This document shows positions 1 through 4,689 of a stretch of 5,310 nucleotides of DNA, in pieces. The notes under the pieces were generated by a model. The model worked only from the letters and a program-made list of their open reading frames with translations. It did not search any database and was not told the DNA's origin. The stretch spans positions 1 through 5,310 of the forward strand of contig JASIJN010000373.1 of NCBI GenBank assembly GCA_030050125.1, written 5' to 3'. This DNA comes from Streptosporangiaceae bacterium. GTDB lineage: Bacteria > Actinomycetota > Actinomycetes > Streptosporangiales > Streptosporangiaceae. Position 1 is the stretch's first letter. Every line of letters starts with the position of its first letter. Position numbers and translations under genes: made by a program.

Positions 1-300
1 CTCCATGGACTGGAACGTGAACGGGCTGTTCAGCAGGTACACGCCGTCCATCAGCGCGACCTTCTTCAGCCACTCCCTGGGGTGGTAGTACCAGTACGCG
101 AGCCGGTCGATGACCAGGTGGTGGCGGGGCCGGTCCCGCAGCCCGAACGGCTCGATGGTGACCCGTTCGCAATCGAAGACGTGCTGGCTGCCGCCGGTCC
201 CGCGCACCGGTCCCAGCCGCCGCAGGATCTCCTCGAACGCCCTCGGCCAGTCCTCCTCGGTGCCCAGCAGCAAGCCGATCAGGTGCCGTGTCGTCGTCAT
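1..300 (-). CDS. ATP-grasp-type ligase, N-terminal part (cut by window edge)
   Basis: Only the first 100 codons are present; the gene continues past the left edge. The start is the ATG at 300-298, with GGGAG six bases upstream (311-307). The N-terminus begins MTTTRHLIGLLLGTEEDW and includes a tyrosine/tryptophan-rich stretch (about residues 71-74, AYWYYHP). It ends at NSPFTFQSME, which resembles the segment just ahead of the nucleotide-binding domain in bacterial ATP-grasp proteins of the glutathione-synthase/RimK-like group, where I recall a similar 'NPFTFQ.MEKH' signature. ATP-grasp enzymes join a carboxylate to an amine or thiol through an acyl-phosphate. The catalytic domain is outside the window, so the substrate cannot be judged. 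The gene starts 15 bp after the esterase stop and is almost certainly co-transcribed with it. The frame and start are firm; the family call rests on a short N-terminal motif. Confidence 0.7.
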   Translation of the reverse strand, partial: MTTTRHLIGLLLGTEEDWPRAFEEILRRLGPVRGTGGSQHVFDCERVTIEPFGLRDRPRHHLVIDRLAYWYYHPREWLKKVALMDGVYLLNSPFTFQSME

Positions 301-306
301 GGCGGG

Positions 307-311
307 CTCCC
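307..311 (-). promoter_or_regulatory. Ribosome binding site of the ATP-grasp gene
   Basis: GGGAG on the minus strand, six bases before the ATG at 300. It lies in the 15-bp gap after the esterase stop codon, almost adjoining it, and fixes the start of the partial gene. Confidence 0.55.
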
Positions 312-315
312 GTCG

Positions 316-1062
316 TCAGCAGAACCGCGGCAGGTGATGAGCGACCTGGGCCCGCCATGACGGCCAGTCGTGCGGCACGTCCGGGCCCCACAGGTCGAGC
401 TCGTGCCGGATGCCCCGGCCGGCCAGCAGCCCGGCAAGCTGCTTCGTGCTCCGCAGCGCCCCGGTGGTGTCCTCCCACTGGCCCTGGCCGCATACCAGCA
501 GCAGGCTGACCCGGCCGCGCAGCCAGTCGAGGTGATCACCGTTCAGGTGGCCGACGTAGTCGATCGGGTTGTTGAAGTACGCGGCGGTGCCCCGCTCGCC
601 CCAGGCATGCCAGCAGGAGGGGTCGTAGTTGCCGGAGAAGCACATGGCCAGCGGGAACAGGTCGGCCCGCTTGAGCGCGAAGTTGGCGGCGTGGAAGGCG
701 CCCATGCTGCAGCCGAGCGTCGCCACCTCCAGTTCCCCGCCGCCGCAATCCCGGTAGATCCAGGGCACGACCTCGCCGAGGATCCAGGACTCGTAGCGGC
801 CGTGGTTACGCGCCCGCTGCTCCAGCGGGATGTCCCGGTTGGACCACGACTGCGCGTCGTAGCTGTCCACGCAGTAGAGCTTCACCCGGCCCGCTTCGAG
901 CAGGCCGGCCACGGCGCCCACCATGCCGTTGTTCTCGAAGTCGCAGGCCCGGCCATGCTCGGTGGGGAACACGAGCACCGGGCGCCCCCAGTGCCCGTAG
1001 CGGATCACGGTGCTCTTCGCTCCGAGCGCGTCCGACCAGAGCTCGGCGGCCTCCCGGTTCAT
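316..1062 (-). CDS. Alpha/beta-hydrolase-fold putative esterase
   Basis: This 248-residue cytoplasmic protein has no signal peptide or membrane segment. It looks like the putative esterase family (esterase D/PF00756-like). Visible marks are an early strand PVLVFPTEHG (28-37), and the nucleophile elbow GCSMG with Ser119. After these come SGNYDPSCW (143-151), a strand ending VCGQGQWED with candidate acid Glu197 or Asp198, and a late histidine in DVPHDWPSW (His231). Together these make a plausible Ser-acid-His triad, so ester or thioester hydrolysis is likely; the substrate is unknown. The ATG at 1062 is the only good in-frame start: the frame upstream is closed by a stop about 60 bases away and holds no ATG or GTG. 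I see no clear Shine-Dalgarno site. It is followed at 15 bp by the ATP-grasp gene, so the two probably work together. The family call is good; the role is not known. Confidence 0.85.
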   Translation of the reverse strand: MNREAAELWSDALGAKSTVIRYGHWGRPVLVFPTEHGRACDFENNGMVGAVAGLLEAGRVKLYCVDSYDAQSWSNRDIPLEQRARNHGRYESWILGEVVPWIYRDCGGGELEVATLGCSMGAFHAANFALKRADLFPLAMCFSGNYDPSCWHAWGERGTAAYFNNPIDYVGHLNGDHLDWLRGRVSLLLVCGQGQWEDTTGALRSTKQLAGLLAGRGIRHELDLWGPDVPHDWPSWRAQVAHHLPRFC

Positions 1063-1102
1063 GCGCGCATCTGCCGCGGCAATCCGCCCATGACGCTCGT
1101 CG

Positions 1103-1125
1103 GCACGTACATGCTGATCACGTGC
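1103..1125. repeat. Inverted repeat between glycosylase and esterase genes
   Basis: Perfect 6-bp arms GCACGT (1103-1108) and ACGTGC (1120-1125) are separated by 11 bp. The repeat lies upstream of the esterase start and just downstream of the candidate -10 element at 1133-1128, where a repressor site would be expected. No U-tract follows on the minus strand, so it does not look like an intrinsic terminator for the glycosylase gene. In DNA this GC-rich, a 6-bp repeat can arise by chance. Confidence 0.3.
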
Positions 1126-1127
1126 TC

Positions 1128-1156
1128 ATGGTGCCCATTCCGCGCGCCGATGACAA
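1128..1156 (-). promoter_or_regulatory. Candidate promoter for esterase/ATP-grasp genes
   Basis: On the minus strand, TTGTCA (1156-1151, five of six bases of the TTGACA consensus) is followed after 17 bp by CACCAT (1133-1128), a weak -10. This would start transcription near 1121 and leave a leader of about 60 bases before the esterase ATG. The gap of 104 bp between the glycosylase stop and the esterase start is by far the longest within the leftward gene series, which supports a separate promoter here. The rest of the gap shows nothing else I can name. Confidence 0.35.
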
Positions 1157-1166
1157 TGGATCGCGG

Positions 1167-1985
1167 CTACGCCTGTTCGCGCGAGCACCACCACGTCGAC
1201 CGGCCGCCGACGATCCCGTGCACCATCTCGGCGCCGCAGCGCGGGCAGACACCGCCGGGATGCCTGGCTGCGATGACGTCCCCGGTGTGCGCGCCGCCCT
1301 TGGCGGCCGCCGATCGCAGCACGGACCGCAGCGCGCGGTAGAGCCGGTCGGTGTCCCGGCGCCGCAGAGTGTTCACGCGCGCCGACGGCGACACCTCGGC
1401 CTGCCACAGGATCTCGTCCGCCAGCAGGTTCCCGATGCCCGCGATCTTGGACTGGTCCAGCAGCCGGGCCTTGACCGCGATCGTTCCCTTGAGGATCAGG
1501 GCCCGGAATTCCTCCGGCGTGACCAGCTCGGCGTCCGGCCCGAGCGCGTCGAGGTCCGGGTCGAGCCACACCCGGCCGAGCCGTCGCCTGTCGACCAGGA
1601 CCAGCCGGCCGCCATCGGCGAACTCGAGCGCGAAGCGGTCCCACGCCGTGCGTGGCGGCGCGTCGCGAGGGCGCGGCCCGCCGCCCTCGGCCGCCCGCCC
1701 GCCCGGGGACACCACCACGATGCGCCCGCTCATGCCCAGGTGGATGCCGAGGTCCGGGCCGCCAGGGACGTCCAGCCGGCCGACCTGCGAGGTCTCGCAC
1801 CACATCGTCTTGCCTCGCCGGCCGGCCGAGATGAGCGCGCGCCCGGCCAGCGCGTCGCGCAGCTGGCCCGGGGAGAACGGCCGGCAGACGAACGTGTCGC
1901 GGTCGTCGACGTCGACGATGCGCCGGCGCAGGGCCTGGTCGGCGATCAGGCGCCGGGCGGTCTCGACCTCGGGAAGCTCCGGCAT
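1167..1985 (-). CDS. mutM: Fpg/Nei-family DNA glycosylase (formamidopyrimidine-DNA glycosylase type)
   Basis: A base-excision repair enzyme of 272 residues. The family excises oxidised bases such as 8-oxoguanine and FapyG, then cuts the abasic site by beta/delta elimination. After Met removal the protein begins PELPEVE, giving the catalytic Pro2 and Glu3. Other landmarks are Lys59 in GRRGKT, HLGMSGR (82-88), DRRRLGR (132-138, the DNA-wedge region, with Leu where many Fpg proteins have Phe), and the helix-two-turn-helix with Asn186 in IAGIGNLLADE. The C-terminal zinc-finger region has Cys247, Cys250 and Cys267 and the conserved Arg262 of GGRSTWWC, but ends CSREQA. The expected fourth Cys (position 270) is therefore Glu. 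The loop at about 92-115 is rich in Gly, Pro and Arg and looks expanded. Its ATG overlaps the preceding stop by one base (TGATG), implying translational coupling; GGGAG lies 12 bases upstream. The family is certain. An actinobacterial Fpg paralogue rather than the housekeeping MutM is possible. Confidence 0.9.
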   Translation of the reverse strand: MPELPEVETARRLIADQALRRRIVDVDDRDTFVCRPFSPGQLRDALAGRALISAGRRGKTMWCETSQVGRLDVPGGPDLGIHLGMSGRIVVVSPGGRAAEGGGPRPRDAPPRTAWDRFALEFADGGRLVLVDRRRLGRVWLDPDLDALGPDAELVTPEEFRALILKGTIAVKARLLDQSKIAGIGNLLADEILWQAEVSPSARVNTLRRRDTDRLYRALRSVLRSAAAKGGAHTGDVIAARHPGGVCPRCGAEMVHGIVGGRSTWWCSREQA

Positions 1986-2395
1986 CAGCCAGCCGCGCTC
2001 CCGGCGACGTGCTGCGGCGTGATCCGGACCACGACCCGCACGACCTCCGGCGGCAGCCGCAGGAACTCCTCGCCGGCGCCAGGCCCGTCGTACTCCTCGG
2101 CCAGCCGTACGGCCAGCTGGCGGCCGGCATCCTCGGTGACCGTGGCCAGGCCGCGTATCTCCGCGTACTGCTCGGGATCGCCGCGGTCGAAGACGGTCAG
2201 GCTGACCCGGGGCTCGCGGCGGATGTTGCGTTCCTTCCGTCGGCCCGCCGCGGTAGAGATCACCAGGTCGTCGCCGTCGCGGCCGACCCAGACGGCCGAC
2301 GTCTGCGGTCCGCCGTCCGGGTTGATGGTGGCGAGGACCGCGACGTTGGGGTCGTCCAGGAGCTTGCGCACCGCAGAGTTCAGGGAGACAGGCAT
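1985..2395 (-). CDS. PPOX-class F420/flavin-dependent oxidoreductase (Rv1155-like)
   Basis: A 136-residue split-beta-barrel protein of the pyridoxamine-phosphate-oxidase-like superfamily, most like the actinobacterial F420-binding FDOR-B group (Rv1155 type, TIGR03618). Typical features in order are LDDPNVAVLATINPDGGPQ (13-31), SAVWV (33-37), the cofactor-phosphate segment GRRKERNIRREPRVSLTV (51-68), EIRGLATV (79-86) and a terminal VRVVVRITPQHVAG (119-132). Members reduce substrates with F420H2 or bind FMN, haem-breakdown products or PLP; which one applies here cannot be read from the sequence. The length is usual for the family. The ATG at 2395 has AAGG eight bases upstream (2407-2404). It starts 22 bp after the NTF2-like gene and overlaps the glycosylase start by one base, so it sits inside one operon and could supply a reductive step to the pathway. 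Confidence 0.85.
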   Translation of the reverse strand: MPVSLNSAVRKLLDDPNVAVLATINPDGGPQTSAVWVGRDGDDLVISTAAGRRKERNIRREPRVSLTVFDRGDPEQYAEIRGLATVTEDAGRQLAVRLAEEYDGPGAGEEFLRLPPEVVRVVVRITPQHVAGSAAG

Positions 2396-2417
2396 GAGCG
2401 AGACCTTATCGGGCCTG

Positions 2418-3074
2418 CTACACCGGCCGGCCGGTCACCGGGTGGCGGTAGTGGAACGGGAACGTCGTGGTGTCCGGCCAGAGCAGCGGCGGGTCGGCCA
2501 GCAGCTCGTCCGGGCCGTCCGGGTCCTCGGGGAACGTCACCGAGCTGTTGGGCACGTAGTCCGGCGGCGTGTGCGCCCAACCCTGGTCGAACGCCGCGTG
2601 CCAGAACGGCCGGTAGAACAGGACCTTGATCCGCCAGATGCCGCCCGAGGACTCATAGGTGTTCTCGTACAGCCCGCCCTCCCACCACTGCCGCGGCTCG
2701 CCCGCGCTCTCGTGCGTCCCGGCCTGCATCAGGGTCCGGAACCGGGCGTACCCGGTGCGCCGGTCGTCGCTGACGTGGACGATGTCCTGCAGCTGGGGGT
2801 GATCGAGCAGGCGGCCGTGGGCTGGCCCGTTGACGCCGCCGGCGAACCGGCGGCGGAACCGGCCCGTGTACAGCCGGGCGATCCCCTTCTTCCCGCGGTA
2901 CACGCCGCCGATGAAGATGACCCGGCCGTCGTCGGCGAATAGGTCGACGACCTCGTCGTACAAGCATTTATCCAGGTAGTAGCCGTAGGCGTGCTGGAGG
3001 TTGCGGATGGCGAGCACGTCCTCGACGATGCCGAGCCGGTGCTCGAGCTCCGCGATCCTGTCGCCGTCGCTCAT
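2418..3074 (-). CDS. NTF2/SnoaL-like protein, possible LdpA-type lyase or dehydratase
   Basis: A 218-residue cytoplasmic protein with an NTF2/SnoaL-like cone-fold domain. It opens with a short helix (RIAELEHRLGIVEDVLAIR) and then NLQHAYGYYLDKCLYDEVVDL, the usual helix 1 with aromatic residues and Asp, followed by FADDGRV and the GKKGIARLY helix. A central PAHGRLLDHPQLQDIVHVSDD gives candidate catalytic His and Asp residues. WWEGGLYENTYESS and GIWRIKVLFYRPFW are the closing strands. A proline- and aromatic-rich tail of about 55 residues extends beyond the basic fold. Relatives include dehydratases, isomerases and the diarylpropane gamma-formaldehyde lyase LdpA of sphingomonads. Two starts are possible: GTG at 3077 and ATG at 3074. 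I prefer ATG because GGGAGG lies four bases before it but only one before GTG. The ATG overlaps the oxygenase stop by one base (TGATG), indicating coupled, roughly matched synthesis. The fold is well supported; the reaction is inferred from context. Confidence 0.82.
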   Translation of the reverse strand: MSDGDRIAELEHRLGIVEDVLAIRNLQHAYGYYLDKCLYDEVVDLFADDGRVIFIGGVYRGKKGIARLYTGRFRRRFAGGVNGPAHGRLLDHPQLQDIVHVSDDRRTGYARFRTLMQAGTHESAGEPRQWWEGGLYENTYESSGGIWRIKVLFYRPFWHAAFDQGWAHTPPDYVPNSSVTFPEDPDGPDELLADPPLLWPDTTTFPFHYRHPVTGRPV

Positions 3075-4534
3075 CACCCCTCCCGGCTCGCGAGCTGCTC
3101 CATCGTCACCCAGTTCCCGTGCAGGCCGCCCGGCATCCTGATCGGGACGTTGACCGTGGCCACCGGCTCGGCGTCGATGTGCCGGGCATCAAGGACCAGC
3201 AGGTCGCAGCGGCCCTGGGCGTGCCGGTCGATCAGCTGCAGGACGTACCCGTCGCCGTGCGGCGCGTCCGGGCGCGGCGCGACGAAGACCGCCTCCTGCA
3301 CGGTGCTGTCATGGCCCGCGTAGCGCATGGTCATCGCCCTCGTCTGCGGGTCGATGACCGCCAGCCAGCGGAACCCGGGCAGGCCGTCGGGTGGCGCCGG
3401 CCGGCCCGGCACCGAGGTGAGGTTGATCAGGCCGAACCGGTACCCGCGGGTGGCCCGGCGTTCGTCGGTGCGCGGGAACTCGCCCGAGCAGCCGGTCAGC
3501 GGCACCTGCCGGAACCCGTCGCCCTCTCCCAGCGTGTCGATGGTCCACCGGGACAGGTAGCCCTTGGCCTTCTCCGGGTCGAATGGCGCGCCGGCGATGT
3601 CAGGGAACCAGGGGAACGCGGACCGCTCCCCCACCGGCGTGTCGATGTGGATGTGCCGACCGTCGTCGAACGCGTTCATGATGTGGCTGGCGAACCGGTT
3701 GCCGCCGCGGTACCAGCGGACCGTCTCCGGCCCGCCGCGGCGCGGGACCACGCCGAGGTAGACGTCCTTGGAACCGTCCCATACATAGTGCGGGCCGCCT
3801 GCCTTCAGGCGGCCGAGGTCGCTGGTCAGCGGGATGATCGGGAACACGACGAAATGCTCGGTCACGGCCCAGTCGTGGATCATGCTCGAGTACGGCGCCT
3901 CGAACCAGGCCTCGTGAATGATGCGGCCGCCGCGGTCGGCCTCGTAGTAGGCGATGTCCGGGGTGGTCTCCCCCTTCGCGGCGAAGCCGAAGAACACCAG
4001 CTCTCCGGTCACGGGGTCGGTCTTCGGGTGCGCGGTGGCCGTCTGACTGGAAAGGTCGCCGTCCCACGTCCACTCGCCGACGGTGTCCAGGGTGTCCGGG
4101 TCGATCTGGATCGGCGGGCTGTCCTCCTTGGACGCCAGCAGCCGCCCGCCGTGCCAGTAGACATTGGTGTTGGCCAGGCCGCGGCCGATGCCGGCCGCCG
4201 CGGGATCGTCGGAGTAGGGGTTGCGGTAGGCCCCGAACAGCGATCGCCGTGCGGCCCGTTCGGCCAGGAACCGGGGCGTTCGAACATAACGGCTGCGGAA
4301 GTCAACGTAACCGTGCTCGAACCGGAACATCGACACCATGCCGTCGGCGTTGAAGAAGAAATCGTTCGGCACCAGGGGCGGCCACGCCGGGTCGGCGCCG
4401 ACGCGGTAATAGGTGCCGCGTAGCGTGTCCGGCACCGCGCCCTGGGTCACCTCCAGGCCGCGGATCTCGCCTTCCAGCCGCATCGGCGCGAACCGTCCGG
4501 CGAAGCCGGGCTCATCGGGGAACCTGACGGTCAT
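3074..4534 (-). CDS. Carotenoid-cleavage-type oxygenase, stilbene-cleaving (lignostilbene dioxygenase) subtype likely
   Basis: A 486-residue non-haem iron dioxygenase of the RPE65/carotenoid oxygenase family, which cleaves a C=C bond to two carbonyl products. The four iron ligands are visible: His169 (ATAHPKTDP), His220 (MIHDWAVTE), His284 (ASHIMNAFDDG) and His472 (GGLHGNW). Second-shell glutamates are Glu137, Glu352 (GEFPRTDER) and Glu414. N-terminal marks are LRGTYYRVGADP and FNADGMVSMFRFEHG. Phe61, Tyr103 (LFGAYRNPY) and Lys136 (ASKEDS) match, at a constant +2 offset, the LsdA residues Phe59, Tyr101 and Lys134 that contact the substrate phenol, as I recall them. His169, His220 and His284 fit the same offset. 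This favours a 4-hydroxystilbene over a carotenoid substrate. There is no signal peptide. The frame is open to an ATG at 4600, but I choose 4534: GGGAGG lies nine bases before it, family similarity begins there, and the numbering then agrees. It heads the leftward operon. Confidence 0.93.
   Translation of the reverse strand: MTVRFPDEPGFAGRFAPMRLEGEIRGLEVTQGAVPDTLRGTYYRVGADPAWPPLVPNDFFFNADGMVSMFRFEHGYVDFRSRYVRTPRFLAERAARRSLFGAYRNPYSDDPAAAGIGRGLANTNVYWHGGRLLASKEDSPPIQIDPDTLDTVGEWTWDGDLSSQTATAHPKTDPVTGELVFFGFAAKGETTPDIAYYEADRGGRIIHEAWFEAPYSSMIHDWAVTEHFVVFPIIPLTSDLGRLKAGGPHYVWDGSKDVYLGVVPRRGGPETVRWYRGGNRFASHIMNAFDDGRHIHIDTPVGERSAFPWFPDIAGAPFDPEKAKGYLSRWTIDTLGEGDGFRQVPLTGCSGEFPRTDERRATRGYRFGLINLTSVPGRPAPPDGLPGFRWLAVIDPQTRAMTMRYAGHDSTVQEAVFVAPRPDAPHGDGYVLQLIDRHAQGRCDLLVLDARHIDAEPVATVNVPIRMPGGLHGNWVTMEQLASREG
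3079..3084 (-). promoter_or_regulatory. Ribosome binding site of the NTF2-like gene, deciding its start
   Basis: GGGAGG on the minus strand lies inside the last codons of the oxygenase gene. It is four bases from the ATG at 3074 and one base from the GTG at 3077, so the ATG is the better start. Confidence 0.6.
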
Positions 4535-4543
4535 CTCTTCCCA

Positions 4544-4549
4544 CCTCCC
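4544..4549 (-). promoter_or_regulatory. Ribosome binding site of the oxygenase gene, deciding its start
   Basis: GGGAGG on the minus strand is nine bases before the ATG at 4534. The upstream in-frame ATG at 4600 has only a GGCAGG directly abutting it, which is too close to serve. Confidence 0.65.
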
Positions 4550-4563
4550 GGCGGCAGGGCCCG

Positions 4564-4592
4564 AGCGTAGCTCCGGCTCGCGGGGCGCCGGA
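4564..4592 (-). promoter_or_regulatory. Candidate promoter of the leftward operon with an operator-like inverted repeat
   Basis: The minus strand carries TACGCT (4569-4564), a good actinobacterial -10 (TANNNT). It would start transcription near 4557 with a leader of a little over 20 bases, enough for the GGGAGG site. No convincing -35 is present at 17-19 bp. Immediately upstream of the -10, an inverted repeat TCCGGC (4572-4577) / GCCGGA (4587-4592), with a 9-bp centre, fills the spacer, where a repressor would block RNA polymerase. Weak promoters without a -35 are often regulator-dependent. The GC-rich arms could be chance. Confidence 0.35.
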
Positions 4593-4620
4593 AGAAGCAT
4601 CCTGCCGGGTGGAAGGCGGG

Positions 4621-4650
4621 TTGACCGGCGGACCGCTGCTCCCCGACGGT
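4621..4650 (+). promoter_or_regulatory. Candidate promoter of the rightward SDR gene
   Basis: TTGACC (4621-4626, five of six consensus -35 bases) is followed after 18 bp by GACGGT (4645-4650), which keeps the A and final T of a TANNNT -10. Transcription would begin near 4657, giving a leader of about 33 bases that contains the SD site at 4673-4680. The -10 is bracketed by CCCC (4641-4644) and GGGG (4651-4654). This promoter lies back to back with the oxygenase promoter, so one regulator could serve both. Confidence 0.4.
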
Positions 4651-4672
4651 GGGGCCATCGCGCCGCCGATCT

Positions 4673-4680
4673 GGAAGGGG
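4673..4680 (+). promoter_or_regulatory. Ribosome binding site of the SDR gene
   Basis: GGAAGGGG ends nine bases before the GTG at 4690 and supports that start over the in-frame GTG at codon 8 (4711), which has no purine-rich site at a suitable distance. Confidence 0.6.
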
Positions 4681-4689
4681 GACGCAGCG

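Noticed and set aside
1103..1125. Intrinsic terminator after the glycosylase gene
   Set aside because: The stem is only 6 bp with an 11-base loop and no T-rich run follows on the minus strand.
370..1341. 323-codon plus-strand open frame
   Set aside because: It is antisense to the esterase and the end of the glycosylase gene, with no family resemblance.
1126..2130. 334-codon minus-strand open frame overlapping the glycosylase gene in another frame
   Set aside because: It shares DNA with the PELPEVE-starting glycosylase frame and is Arg/Ala/Gly-rich without motifs.
1122..2942. 606-codon open frame on the plus strand
   Set aside because: It lies antisense to three well-supported genes, is dominated by Arg, Pro and Ala, and has no recognisable domain. 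Long shadow frames are expected opposite GC-rich codon usage.
3119..4423. 434-codon plus-strand open frame
   Set aside because: It is antisense to the oxygenase gene, which has all its catalytic residues. Composition is shadow-like and no motif is seen.
4535..4600. 22-residue N-terminal extension of the oxygenase (ATG at 4600)
   Set aside because: It has no usable ribosome binding site, would place the TACGCT -10 inside the gene, and is unlike family N-termini. The ATG at 4534 has GGGAGG nine bases upstream.
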